Positions 17,586 through 26,555 of a stretch of DNA of 54,493 nt are shown piece by piece. The stretch comes from an uncultured Alphaproteobacteria bacterium. GTDB taxonomy: Bacteria; Pseudomonadota; Alphaproteobacteria; RF32; CAG-239. Every line of letters begins with the position of its first letter. The first letter of the stretch is position 1. Location: the NCBI GenBank assembly GCA_944390315.1, contig CALXPO010000008.1, forward strand, positions 1-54,493, given 5' to 3'. The position numbers and the translations under genes were made by a program. The notes under the pieces are model-generated. The model did no database searches. It was not told the DNA's origin and saw only the letters and a program-made list of their open reading frames with translations.

Positions 17586-19259
17586 ATGACTTTTTCCAAT
17601 TACCCACTTTATTTATTAAGATTTGTTGCTGCAACAATGATTGTGTTGCATCATTCAACCCCGTATTTTTTTAATTATAATTTATCAACAAAATATAATT
17701 ACAATTTAGATGTGGCGGTTGATTTCTTTTTTATCCTTTCAGGATTTTTAATGTACTGTCTTTATCCAACGATTAAAAGTAAATCCGAATTCATTATAAA
17801 ACGGTTATGTAAACTCTATCCGCTGTATATATTGACTGCACTTACGGCATGGCTATTTTTTGACAGCAATTTGGGCTGGCGACCGATTTTAGCAAACTTG
17901 TTTCTGATACAAACTTTTTTTCTGAAATCGGAATATTATTTTTCACTTAATGACGTCTCATGGTGCGTATCGGTAGAACTATTTTTCTACATATGCTATG
18001 CTGTATATTATAAAAATATTTTTAAAGCCTTTATAGGTTTTGCTGTTATTAACTTATGCTTATACATCATTGCTTTCAACGGAAATTTACCTCTTTATGC
18101 AAATACGACCCCTAACCAGCCGGATATCATAGGCATCATTCAAATTTTTCCGCTGACACGAACATTTCAATTTTTCTTTGGAGCTCTGATTGGTTATTTA
18201 TACAAAAGATACAAATCGTTTACAAATTTAAAATCAAATACCAAAATCATACTTGGGGGCATATTGATACTACTGGCAGGTAAAAACATTTTTGGTTTTT
18301 TGGAATCCGCCGCCCTCAATCGTTATATCTATCAATATTATAAGTGTGTTTTAATTGGCGTCGGCATCTTTTTATGTACATATAAAGAAAATATAATTCC
18401 TCAAAAAACCGCATTATTTTTAGGAAAAATCAGCTATGCCGTGTTTATGGTACACCAGTTGCTTGTTCATGCTTTTCAAAAATACAAAATTTTAAATTCA
18501 TATTCAGCAAGCACTCGATATGTCATCTATCTTATTTTTACACTAATTATTGCTGTTTTGGCTTATAAACTCATAGAAGAACCGTTATATAAACATGCCA
18601 AAAATAAAATTGAAAATATTAATGATATTATCCAAAAGATTTTATTATACATCAAAAACAGAGCAAACGTTTTTGTAATCGGTATTTTTATCGCTCTTGC
18701 AATGACTTATGCATATTTCAACAACAATAATATTAAATATGTAAATATAAATTTTAATATTGACTATACAGCCAACCAAGCACAACCTTATATTAAAATC
18801 TATTATACACCTGATAAAGAAACACCTTTTTCAGAAAAATATACTTTATCTATTCCCTTATCTCCACATCAAAAAAAAGTCACGGCAGCAATTAATACCA
18901 ATCAAATTTATATGCTGAGACTGTCGATGGTAAATATCAAGGACGCTGTCATTTCTAACCTTTTTGTCAACGGAACAATCATAAAAACGGTTAACTACCA
19001 AAATGTATTTACCGCCGACTGCACATATAAACCGCAAAACAACGGCTTTACATATCATTCTGATAAACCCCATGGCTATATTGTTTTTAGAACAGCTCTT
19101 AAAATAAGCGGAGAAAAATTTCTAAAACGAAAAATCAAAATATTCACAACTTTCATATTGGGCATATTTATATCAACAATTATTTTGATACTGATTTCTC
19201 TCTCAAAAAAATTCTTATCGGTAAAAATAGATAAGGAAAACAAATATGAACGCTTATAA
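17586..19259 (+). CDS. acyltransferase family 3 (OafA/YrhL-like) membrane protein
   Basis: A 557-residue integral membrane O-acyltransferase. The family's conserved histidine lies in LRFVAATMIVLHHSTPYFF (about 10-28), and the second motif DVAVDFFFILSGFLMYCL (about 43-60) is clear. About ten membrane helices cover residues 1-345. A further helix near 360 leads to an extracytoplasmic region (about 385-520), and another helix follows near 530. This extra C-terminal part is beyond the basic family fold. Members move acetyl or other acyl groups onto surface polysaccharide. It lies in the glycan operon, overlaps the methyltransferase gene by 14 bases and probably decorates the polymer. Confidence 0.88.
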   Translation: MTFSNYPLYLLRFVAATMIVLHHSTPYFFNYNLSTKYNYNLDVAVDFFFILSGFLMYCLYPTIKSKSEFIIKRLCKLYPLYILTALTAWLFFDSNLGWRPILANLFLIQTFFLKSEYYFSLNDVSWCVSVELFFYICYAVYYKNIFKAFIGFAVINLCLYIIAFNGNLPLYANTTPNQPDIIGIIQIFPLTRTFQFFFGALIGYLYKRYKSFTNLKSNTKIILGGILILLAGKNIFGFLESAALNRYIYQYYKCVLIGVGIFLCTYKENIIPQKTALFLGKISYAVFMVHQLLVHAFQKYKILNSYSASTRYVIYLIFTLIIAVLAYKLIEEPLYKHAKNKIENINDIIQKILLYIKNRANVFVIGIFIALAMTYAYFNNNNIKYVNINFNIDYTANQAQPYIKIYYTPDKETPFSEKYTLSIPLSPHQKKVTAAINTNQIYMLRLSMVNIKDAVISNLFVNGTIIKTVNYQNVFTADCTYKPQNNGFTYHSDKPHGYIVFRTALKISGEKFLKRKIKIFTTFILGIFISTIILILISLSKKFLSVKIDKENKYERL

Positions 19260-20010
19260 AACAGAAATTCTAACGATTAAGGCATTAGCAAAAGACAAAC
19301 CACGCTTTGTCAAAGATACTATTCATTTTAACGGATTTGATTGGATAATTCCGGATATTGCCAGTTTCTGCGCTCAACTGCAAGAAATTTTCATAGATGA
19401 AGTTTATGCTTTTGACTGCCCGATACCTCATCCGACCATTATTGATTGCGGTAGTAATGTCGGTGTCAGTATTGCTTATTTTAAAATTTTATACCCTCAA
19501 GCTCATGTCATCGGGTTTGAAGCAGATCCGGAAATTTTTGCATATCTTAATCATAATACAGAACGATTTCAAAATTTAGAATTGTATAATCAAGCTGTTT
19601 GGTACCAAAACGGACAAATGCGCTTTTTTTGCCAGGGAGCCGACGGAGGAAGTTTGATTAATCCGTTCAATAAAGAATGTTTTGTAACAACCATTCGGTT
19701 AAAAGACATTTTGTTAAAATACAAGCAAATAGACTTTTTGAAAATAGATATTGAGGGCGCAGAAACCGAAGTTCTCAAAGATTGCGCCGATAGTCTAAAA
19801 ATAGTAAAAAATATATTTATTGAGTACCATTCTATAAACGGTCGTCCTCAAACTTTAGATATTATACTCAATATTCTTAATCAAAACGGATTTCGGTACT
19901 ATATTGAAGGACTTTCAAAAGGACAAAACTCACCTCTGATAACGCCTTTTGAAAATGTCGGCATGGATTTGCAGTTAAGCATATGGGGAAAAAGAACTAA
20001 TATTCTCTGA
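19246..20010 (+). CDS. FkbM-family methyltransferase
   Basis: A 254-residue SAM-dependent methyltransferase of the FkbM type. The SAM-binding motif I is IIDCGSNVGVSIAYF (about residues 63-77), followed by the acidic strand end VIGFEADPE. The family's FLKIDIEGAETEVLKD is present (about 165-180). Members O-methylate sugars or polyketides. As the last gene of the glycan operon it probably methylates the surface polysaccharide. It starts within the acyltransferase gene (14-base overlap). No clear terminator follows before the convergent gene that ends at 20098. Confidence 0.88.
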   Translation: MNAYKTEILTIKALAKDKPRFVKDTIHFNGFDWIIPDIASFCAQLQEIFIDEVYAFDCPIPHPTIIDCGSNVGVSIAYFKILYPQAHVIGFEADPEIFAYLNHNTERFQNLELYNQAVWYQNGQMRFFCQGADGGSLINPFNKECFVTTIRLKDILLKYKQIDFLKIDIEGAETEVLKDCADSLKIVKNIFIEYHSINGRPQTLDIILNILNQNGFRYYIEGLSKGQNSPLITPFENVGMDLQLSIWGKRTNIL

Positions 20011-20097
20011 TATGCAAGTCCCAAACAAAGTTTTTTCCAAACGCTAGATTAACTTTCAGGATTTTAAAAAAATCTTTTTAGCCGGACAAGCACCAAA

Positions 20098-22365
20098 TTA
20101 AAAATTGCCGCCTGATATAAGATTTGCTTTAGAACAATTTTCCACATCTTCAAAACGACGAACTTTTTGCCAAATTTCTGCAACCAAAGTCGGCGTATAG
20201 TGTCGATAAACAAAATCCACGCGATAACAAGCGGCTTTAACATCTTTGGCTTCACGGGCAAAACACAGCGGTTTTCCGGCAAACAACATCGTTTGACAGT
20301 TTTTGGACAATGCCAAATACTCTTTACCTTCGTGACGAAGTTTCAACCATTTTTCACCTTTGGGACAATCTTTGCAAGCATTGGCTCTGATGCAAACCGC
20401 ACTTGTAAACAAAGGCGTATCTTGGTAAACAGGCAAACATAACGGAAGCGATGACATATCAGCTAAGGTCAGCATATTTGTCAAACAATCTTCCACCGAA
20501 AGCGTTACTCTGTTTGCTCCCATTTCTTTGGCTGCCTGAATAGCTTGGGTATTAAGCATATATATACTGCCGTCAAAACTTAAATCGAGTCCGTGCTCAG
20601 GCAACATTTCCAATCCCCACCAATTGCCGATTTCCCATTTTTTGTAGCCACCGGACAACAATTTACGCACGAGCTCGGCATATTTGAGCGGAACGCGTTC
20701 TAAGGTCGGCAAAGCCAAACGAATTTTATTTTTAGGAAAATCTCTTAATTTTTCCAAATCAGCTTCGGGCGAAAGCAAATAAACAATTTCGTCAACTTCC
20801 TCAAGATTTATATTTTGCAGGCAAGTCAAATCATCGGTTCTGATTGCCCAAATCTGTTTTTTTACGACATAAGGTTCTCCCGTCTGCGGCAAATCCCCTG
20901 CATTATGCACGGGATTGATTTGAGAATATAAATCGCGGCGCAAACCATTGAGTACAGACATCGGCACAAAAAGCCCCTGCTTATTTTCAATTTCAATATC
21001 CGCTAATTCAAAAACCGTATCACCGGTCTTGGCAAAGGCTGTTTTTATGGCCTCATTTATTTTTGCAACGTCATTTGCCTTAGAAAATTCACCGGCAACA
21101 GTTGCCGATACACCGCCGGCTTCAGCCGAAATTTTATTTTCTTCTACCGTCACTTTAACTTTCAGCGGCAATCTTTGGTAAAATTCCCCTTGCTTCGGAC
21201 GCTGGTAATCATAAGAACCTTTGACTTTGCTCGAAGACGCTAAATAAACTGTCATGCCTTTTTCCAAACGCGGTGCTTTCGGCGGCAGCATTATAACGAC
21301 TTCTTCTCCGGCTTTGGCTTCAAATACATTTTTCTTTTTAACCGTCATTCCCTGCAACGAAAAACCAAACGGTTTTTCATCTCCGGCAACATCTATTTGG
21401 ATACCGTCGTGACGGGCAATATCGTGCTTAAGATGCAATGTAATTTTTCCGGTAAAGACTTGCTCTATTTTACCGATAGGCAAACCTCTGTGACCGACAA
21501 AATCTCTGTCAACCACGGATTTGTCTTTGCCGTGCAAATGAAATTCCGACCATGGACGAGAAAAAATCTGTTTAATATTTTCTTCACGAATGCTGTCTGC
21601 GCCTTTACCGTCCAAAATCCGCCGATAATAATCGGTAACCGCAGCCACATAGAGAGCGTTTTTCTTTCTTCCTTCTATTTTCAGCGAAGTTACGGGCATT
21701 TTTAAGATATCTTCTTTCAAAGCCATATCTTTCATTGAAAAATAGTGTTTTTTTCCGCTTTCGCCCTCAAATTCGGAACGACAGGGATAAAGACATTTTC
21801 CGCGATTTGCACTCCTGCCGCATTCTAAAGACGAAAAAAGACATAATCCGCTGTAGGAATAGCACAAAGCCCCATGAATAAAAGCCTCGGTTTCAAGCCC
21901 CGGAATAGAGGCAATGTCCTTAATTTCTGCCAAACTCAATTCTCGTGCCAAGACCACACGCGAAAATCCGAGTTTTTGCAAAGCTAAAGCTCCTTGCTTA
22001 TTATGAACGGCCATTTGGGTGCTGGCGTGCAATTCCAACTCGGGATATTTTTGTTTTATAATGCGCGCTACCCCAATATCTTGCAAAATAACGGCATCGA
22101 CATGACAACGAGAACATATATCCAAACTATTTATCAGTTCAGAAAGTTCATCTTCTTCAACTAACGTATTAATAGCGGCATAAACTTTTTTACCTTTGCT
22201 ATGTGCAAAGCCGACAAACTCGTTTAATTCACTTTCATCAAAATTAGTTGCCGTTGCTCTTGCCGAAAAATGCTTCAGCCCCAAATAGACGGCATCGGCA
22301 CCATAAAAAATCGCCGCATATCCGGCTTCCATATCTCCTGCCGGTGCCAATAATTCTTTTTTCAT
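20098..22365 (-). CDS. U32 peptidase-family protein, RlhA (YdcP)-like
   Basis: About 755 residues from ATG 22365 (AGGTG six bases upstream); an in-frame GTG at 22374 adds three residues. The U32 domain starts KKELLAPAGDMEAGYAA and includes GADAVYLG. The conserved cysteine-rich block is around GALCYSYSGLCLFSSLECGR, followed by GKCLYPCR. Later cysteines (CIRANACKDC, near 675) fit the extra region found in long members such as E. coli RlhA, which makes 5-hydroxycytidine in 23S rRNA. The RNA-hydroxylation role is taken from that family. A protease role is unlikely despite the family name. It is directly downstream of the ABC transporter gene, possibly co-transcribed. Confidence 0.83.
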   Translation of the reverse strand: MKKELLAPAGDMEAGYAAIFYGADAVYLGLKHFSARATATNFDESELNEFVGFAHSKGKKVYAAINTLVEEDELSELINSLDICSRCHVDAVILQDIGVARIIKQKYPELELHASTQMAVHNKQGALALQKLGFSRVVLARELSLAEIKDIASIPGLETEAFIHGALCYSYSGLCLFSSLECGRSANRGKCLYPCRSEFEGESGKKHYFSMKDMALKEDILKMPVTSLKIEGRKKNALYVAAVTDYYRRILDGKGADSIREENIKQIFSRPWSEFHLHGKDKSVVDRDFVGHRGLPIGKIEQVFTGKITLHLKHDIARHDGIQIDVAGDEKPFGFSLQGMTVKKKNVFEAKAGEEVVIMLPPKAPRLEKGMTVYLASSSKVKGSYDYQRPKQGEFYQRLPLKVKVTVEENKISAEAGGVSATVAGEFSKANDVAKINEAIKTAFAKTGDTVFELADIEIENKQGLFVPMSVLNGLRRDLYSQINPVHNAGDLPQTGEPYVVKKQIWAIRTDDLTCLQNINLEEVDEIVYLLSPEADLEKLRDFPKNKIRLALPTLERVPLKYAELVRKLLSGGYKKWEIGNWWGLEMLPEHGLDLSFDGSIYMLNTQAIQAAKEMGANRVTLSVEDCLTNMLTLADMSSLPLCLPVYQDTPLFTSAVCIRANACKDCPKGEKWLKLRHEGKEYLALSKNCQTMLFAGKPLCFAREAKDVKAACYRVDFVYRHYTPTLVAEIWQKVRRFEDVENCSKANLISGGNF

Positions 22366-22374
22366 TCTTATCAC

Positions 22375-24138
22375 CTACTTCAATTGACTTCTGTACAAAG
22401 ATGCATAAACACCGTTTTCTTTTGCCAAGAGTTCTTCATGTGTTCCGCTTTCGACAATTTCGCCGTAATTAACCACCACGATTTTGTCGGCATTTCGCAC
22501 GGTCGACAAACGGTGAGCAATAATAAATACGGTTCTGTCTTTCATCAAATTATCGATAGCTTGTTGCACCACAGCTTCGGATTTATTATCCAAAGCGGAA
22601 GTTGCTTCGTCTAAGATAACAATCGGTGCATTTTTCAAAAAAGCTCTGGCGATTGCAATTCTTTGCTTTTGTCCCCCCGAAAGCAAAACGCCGCGTTCGC
22701 CGATTTCCGTTTCCAACCCCTTGTCCAAGGTAGAGATAAATTCTTCCAAGCAGGCATTTCTAACTGCTGCTTTAACCTCGTTTTCACCGGCATTTTCATT
22801 ACCGAGCAAAATATTTTCTCTGATGGTACCGGCAAATAAAAAGTTATCTTGAAAAACAATAGCAATGTTATCACGCAACGAATTGAGGGTAAAATCACGA
22901 ATGTCACGTCCGTCAATCATAATTTGTCCGCTTTTAACATCATAAAAACGCGGCAACAAATTGACCAAAGTTGTTTTGCCGCCGCCGGAGTTACCGACAA
23001 AAGCAATTGTTTCTCCGACATTAATTTTCAGATTGATATGTTTCAAAACGGGATGATGAGGATTATATTCAAACGAAACATCTTTATATTCTATACAATT
23101 TTTTACATTTTTCAAAATTTCTGCATTAGGTTTATCTCTAATTGCCGGAATACGTTCCAACTTATCAAAGACACGTTCCATTGCCATAAATGCCATTTGA
23201 ACATTGTTATAGTTATTTCCGATAGATTTAATTGGATTATAAAGCATAATCAAGGCACTTATAAAAGAAACGAAATTTCCTGCCGTAATTTGTTGGTTGA
23301 CAATCAAATAACTTCCCATCCAAATTACCGCGGCAATACCCAATGATACAATAAAATGCATCAAGGGCGACATCATCCCCGTTCTTTGTATCATTTTTAT
23401 TCCGAGTTTGAACACCGAACGCAATGTATCGCGAAAACGCTTACGTTGATAATCATACAGATTATACGAAGCAATAATTCTGTTTCCGTTATATGTTTCA
23501 TTGTAATGGCTCATGACCGCCGCGCCGGAAAAAATAGTTTTATCCATAACGGACTTAATCCGACGCCGAACCGTTGTTAACGGATAAAGAGCACCAAACA
23601 AAACCGCAACGGCAATGAGAGCTAATTGCCAAGAATTGTAGAACAAAACAAAGACCAAAGATACTGATGAAAAAACACGGGTTGTAAAAAGTTTCAAATT
23701 TGACAACAAACCGTTACATGCCAAATCAACATCATTATTATAGGCAAAAAGGACTTGTCCCGAAGTTGTTTTATCAAAGAAAGCGGCTTCACAAGCCATT
23801 AACTTATCAAATAAATCCATTTTAACATCATTGGCTATTTTACGCCCTACCCAGGTATTGAGATAAGTTGCGGCATAATTCAGAAAACTTTGCATACAAC
23901 TAAAGACAATAATTAAAATAGGAATGTAGTTAGTTGCCGACGCACTTTTTTCAAGCATAACCACATCCATATAAGGCTTTAATGACCATGCGATAACGGC
24001 ATCCATACTTCCTATGGGGATAGTTATTAAAATCGACAGCAAAGCACGTACCCAATAAGGACGCACATATGGAAATATTTTTTTATAATTTCTGATAACA
24101 CTGAATGAATTAAATTTTTCTTTTAATTTTGCAAACAT
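22375..24138 (-). CDS. MsbA-like ABC exporter (fused permease and ATPase)
   Basis: A 587-residue half-transporter working as a homodimer in the inner membrane. Residues about 1-320 hold six membrane helices, and residues about 345-585 hold the ATPase. Motifs are Walker A GNSGGGKTT, signature LSGGQKQRIAIARAF, Walker B IVILDEATSALD, and the switch histidine in FIIAHRLSTV. The architecture and length match lipid A/lipid-linked glycan flippases of the MsbA type, but substrate cannot be proven. The surface-glycan operon is nearby but on the other strand. The gene's 5' end marks the left limit of host DNA beside the phage element. Confidence 0.88.
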   Translation of the reverse strand: MFAKLKEKFNSFSVIRNYKKIFPYVRPYWVRALLSILITIPIGSMDAVIAWSLKPYMDVVMLEKSASATNYIPILIIVFSCMQSFLNYAATYLNTWVGRKIANDVKMDLFDKLMACEAAFFDKTTSGQVLFAYNNDVDLACNGLLSNLKLFTTRVFSSVSLVFVLFYNSWQLALIAVAVLFGALYPLTTVRRRIKSVMDKTIFSGAAVMSHYNETYNGNRIIASYNLYDYQRKRFRDTLRSVFKLGIKMIQRTGMMSPLMHFIVSLGIAAVIWMGSYLIVNQQITAGNFVSFISALIMLYNPIKSIGNNYNNVQMAFMAMERVFDKLERIPAIRDKPNAEILKNVKNCIEYKDVSFEYNPHHPVLKHINLKINVGETIAFVGNSGGGKTTLVNLLPRFYDVKSGQIMIDGRDIRDFTLNSLRDNIAIVFQDNFLFAGTIRENILLGNENAGENEVKAAVRNACLEEFISTLDKGLETEIGERGVLLSGGQKQRIAIARAFLKNAPIVILDEATSALDNKSEAVVQQAIDNLMKDRTVFIIAHRLSTVRNADKIVVVNYGEIVESGTHEELLAKENGVYASLYRSQLK

Positions 24139-24209
24139 TTTTTAACATATAAAATTAACCCATTTGCACTATATTCAATTTTCCCCGTTTTGCCAAGCAG
24201 TTTATGCAC

Positions 24210-24440
24210 TTACTCATAACAATTTTCTAATTCTTGGCGCAATTTATTTATTCGAGCCAACCACTCCCAAAAATTTTCGTACCCCTGATAGGGAAGATTT
24301 TTAAGTTCTTTTTCTACTTTTTCACCGGCAATCGGGTATTTTGCACAATAATTATAATTTGTTGCCGCGCATGAGCTCAAGCAAATCATCGCGAGTAGCA
24401 TTGGGCTGAGAATAAATATCTGCCTTTTTCTTTTCGACAT
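24210..24440 (-). CDS. outer-membrane spanin lipoprotein (Rz1-like, o-spanin)
   Basis: A 76-residue lipoprotein with lipobox LSSC (cysteine 24), leaving a mature part of about 53 residues that is rich in charged residues. Its gene begins inside the 3' end of the i-spanin gene in another frame (24352-24440 shared), the classic Rz/Rz1 nested arrangement. It would join the inner-membrane spanin across the periplasm to fuse membranes during lysis. Last gene of the element. Confidence 0.82.
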   Translation of the reverse strand: MSKRKRQIFILSPMLLAMICLSSCAATNYNYCAKYPIAGEKVEKELKNLPYQGYENFWEWLARINKLRQELENCYE

Positions 24441-24582
24441 AGCGAATAACCTCCACTTCTTTTTCTATCACCTGAATTTTTGCCTTACCCTCACCCACCG
24501 TTTGGCCTACTTGGTAAAACGCAAAACAAAGAGCGGCAACGACGAATAAGGTTGCCGCCCAACATACCAACTTATTTACCAC
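24352..24582 (-). CDS. inner-membrane spanin (Rz-like, i-spanin)
   Basis: About 76 residues from GTG 24582, whose codon overlaps the stop of the preceding gene (TTGTGGTAA). One N-terminal membrane helix (CWAATLFVVAALCFAFY) is followed by a charged helical periplasmic part (KIQVIEKEVEVIRYVEKKKA). An ATG at 24618 would start further inside the upstream gene. With the nested lipoprotein gene it forms a two-component spanin for the last step of lysis. Confidence 0.8.
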   Translation of the reverse strand: MVNKLVCWAATLFVVAALCFAFYQVGQTVGEGKAKIQVIEKEVEVIRYVEKKKADIYSQPNATRDDLLELMRGNKL

Positions 24583-25124
24583 AATACAAATGCAGTCAAA
24601 AGACCGCCCCACAACCATTCACCAAAATTCCACGCTGCTTTACCGCCCAGCTTTAACAAAAATTTATCTATAAAATAACTAAACGAATAGCATAACGGCA
24701 TCAATAAGCCGGCAAACATCAGTATAACATCATGCAAAGCCAAACCGATTAAAAAGCTCCACAACAATCCGCGTAAAGCTAAAGCCGCAAATCCCCATAA
24801 ACAAGGATAATCTCTCAAATAAAAGATTTTTTTACCCAACGTTATTTTAACGGCATTAACAATTTCATCTATTTCAGAAACTTCTGCCTGTGTCGGAGCT
24901 GCACCGTAAAGTGCACCGATATAAGTTCCCCAACCAAATTGTTGTCCGACATAAGCGGCGAAAAAGGCGCAAACCATAACTTCAAAATTTCCGCCGAACA
25001 AAGATAAAAAAAGCGGAAATAACAACTTATTTCCGCTAAAATCAAATAATCCGCCGCGAATTCTGTTCAAAAATCCGCCCACGGCAATACACAAAAGTTT
25101 TAAACACAACATTTTTTTCTCCAT
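24576..25124 (-). CDS. phage membrane protein of unknown role
   Basis: A 182-residue hydrophobic protein with about four to five membrane helices. The N-terminal segment GGFLNRIRGGLFDF is of a type I associate with phage-encoded membrane proteins, without an assigned function. Its place between the endolysin and spanin genes suggests a part in lysis, perhaps as a holin or antiholin, but no holin family is recognised. It starts 1 base after the stop of the 50-residue protein. Confidence 0.65.
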   Translation of the reverse strand: MEKKMLCLKLLCIAVGGFLNRIRGGLFDFSGNKLLFPLFLSLFGGNFEVMVCAFFAAYVGQQFGWGTYIGALYGAAPTQAEVSEIDEIVNAVKITLGKKIFYLRDYPCLWGFAALALRGLLWSFLIGLALHDVILMFAGLLMPLCYSFSYFIDKFLLKLGGKAAWNFGEWLWGGLLTAFVLW

Positions 25125-25125
25125 A

Positions 25126-25278
25126 TCAAATTAAACCACTCAAACCAAATCTCCAGGCACAAATGGCAATAACGACCAAGATTCCCCAAAGTAACCAATA
25201 TATTTGCCAATGTTTAAGCGCTAATTCTATCAACCAACGCCAAAATCGATATCGACATTCATGATGATTGTTTTCCAT
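25126..25278 (-). CDS. small single-helix membrane protein in the lysis cassette
   Basis: A 50-residue protein read from ATG 25278, with GAGGA upstream. The basic N-terminus (MENNHHECRYRFWRWLIE) precedes one membrane helix (IYWLLWGILVVIAICAWRF). It fills the only gap between the endolysin and the 182-residue membrane protein, with tight spacing on both sides. Its size and topology fit a small holin or pinholin-like protein; this is inference from context. Confidence 0.65.
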   Translation of the reverse strand: MENNHHECRYRFWRWLIELALKHWQIYWLLWGILVVIAICAWRFGLSGLI

Positions 25279-25285
25279 TTTATCC

Positions 25286-25717
25286 TCAGCTTACATCGTT
25301 ATAAAACAAATGATCTCCTACCTCATAACAAGGACTTTTATGCTTCGCCCAAGACGGAGACACGCTTCGGTTATGATAAAACGTGGCATTGTTTGTAAAA
25401 TCTTCTAAATTACCGGATATGGCTTTAGCCGCAAGTTGCAAACAAGACAAATATAATTCATTTTGCTCATTCAAATTTTGCAATAACTCATAATTGACGT
25501 CATTTTTATTCCAACAAGAAAATTGTTTTGGTTTGAGACAAGTTTCCGCAACTGATGGAATTTTTATACCAAACTCAATTCGATAACCTGTAAACCACTT
25601 CTTTGCCCGATAGCGATTCATAACGACGCAAGCCACCGCTTCCATTCCTTCTTCACCCTCACCTCTTGCCTCGCCGTATATAGTTTTTGCCAAAATTTCA
25701 ATATCTCGATTATTCAT
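25286..25717 (-). CDS. SleB-type cell wall hydrolase (endolysin)
   Basis: A 143-residue protein of the SleB/cell-wall hydrolase 2 family (PF07486). The catalytic glutamate is in KTIYGEARGEGEEGMEAVA (about residue 16). Family features follow in VVMNRYRAKKWF, PKQFSCW and TFYHNRSVSPSW. There is no signal peptide, so it needs a holin for release, and candidates flank it on both sides. Its start overlaps the end of the preceding gene by 8 bases. It is the peptidoglycan-degrading enzyme of this element. Confidence 0.9.
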   Translation of the reverse strand: MNNRDIEILAKTIYGEARGEGEEGMEAVACVVMNRYRAKKWFTGYRIEFGIKIPSVAETCLKPKQFSCWNKNDVNYELLQNLNEQNELYLSCLQLAAKAISGNLEDFTNNATFYHNRSVSPSWAKHKSPCYEVGDHLFYNDVS

Positions 25718-25961
25718 CTTTCCGCTTCCTTCGATTTTTATCTGACAACATCAAATCCAGTTTAACTTTCAGTTCGGTTAAAATTTCATTTTGCTTGTTT
25801 ATCAACAAAATCAAACCTTCAACTCGACCATCATAGCTATCCTGACGTTTTTCCAACCCATCCAAACGTGTTTCCTGCCTTGCTTTCCATTCTCCTATTC
25901 GAATAAAATTAAACAAAACGCCCAATAAGGCAGAAACTCCGCTCAACAATCCCCAATCCAT
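25710..25961 (-). CDS. holin-like protein with one membrane helix and a coiled coil
   Basis: From ATG 25961 (GGAGGAGATT directly before) the protein has 83 residues. An N-terminal hydrophobic segment (WGLLSGVSALLGVLFNFI) precedes a coiled-coil tail with alternating charges (RLDGLEKRQDSYDGRVEG, then a lysine-rich end). First gene of the lysis cassette, just upstream of the endolysin. The shape matches several small phage holins, but the family is not certain. A terminator lies 13 bases upstream of its start. Confidence 0.7.
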   Translation of the reverse strand: MDWGLLSGVSALLGVLFNFIRIGEWKARQETRLDGLEKRQDSYDGRVEGLILLINKQNEILTELKVKLDLMLSDKNRRKRKDE

Positions 25962-25973
25962 AATCTCCTCCAC

Positions 25974-25998
25974 AAAAAAAGGGGCTTCATGCCCCTTT
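25974..25998 (-). terminator. intrinsic terminator before the lysis cassette
   Basis: On the minus strand AAAGGGGC and GCCCCTTT pair around a 5-base loop and are followed by a T-run. The stem overlaps the stop codon of the fibre chaperone, and the T-run ends 13 bases before the holin-like start. Confidence 0.8.
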
Positions 25999-26544
25999 CC
26001 AACTAACAAAAGTTTTTATTTCGGAATACTCAAAACCATCACTTTTGGGAAAATCTCGCAAATATTGCCGATATCGGCGATACAACTCTCGTTCTTCTTC
26101 CGTAATCGGATAATCCGAAAGCATGTATTTATCAGTTGATTTTAGTAAACTGTTACGCTCAAGACGCTTATCAAACTGTTTTCTCTCCTGACTTTTTTCG
26201 TTTAATTGACCATTGTTATAAGCCAAATCGCCGTTTTTGATTAATTTTTCTTGTTCATCTGAAATAAGAATATCTCCCACTTTAATTTTTCCGATATAAT
26301 CAATTAAAAAAATTCCATGACCATTAACTGCCTTGTGCTGCCTATAATCTTCAACATATTGCCACTCATCTTCTGTATAAACGACGCAAAATCCGTCTTT
26401 TGCTTCCAAAGGTTTGGTAAAAGTTGCATTTGCAGGCAACAGCCAAACATCTTGACCTTGTCTTTGACTTGCCATAATGTCTTTATTAGCTTCTCGCTCA
26501 GCTAAAAATTCTTTTGTTTTTTCATCAAAAAAGTAAACTTTCAT
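25987..26544 (-). CDS. tail fibre assembly chaperone-like protein
   Basis: A 185-residue protein starting MKVYFFDEKTKEFLAEREA, a beginning typical of phage tail-fibre assembly (Tfa) proteins. It is followed by a segment on added values (WLLPANATFTKPLEAKDGF) and a helical charged C-terminal half. It is immediately downstream of the last collar-domain fibre, the usual place for such chaperones. Its start has a good AAGGAG. The assignment is by N-terminal pattern and context. Confidence 0.75.
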   Translation of the reverse strand: MKVYFFDEKTKEFLAEREANKDIMASQRQGQDVWLLPANATFTKPLEAKDGFCVVYTEDEWQYVEDYRQHKAVNGHGIFLIDYIGKIKVGDILISDEQEKLIKNGDLAYNNGQLNEKSQERKQFDKRLERNSLLKSTDKYMLSDYPITEEERELYRRYRQYLRDFPKSDGFEYSEIKTFVSWKGA

Positions 26545-26555
26545 TAAAAATCTCC

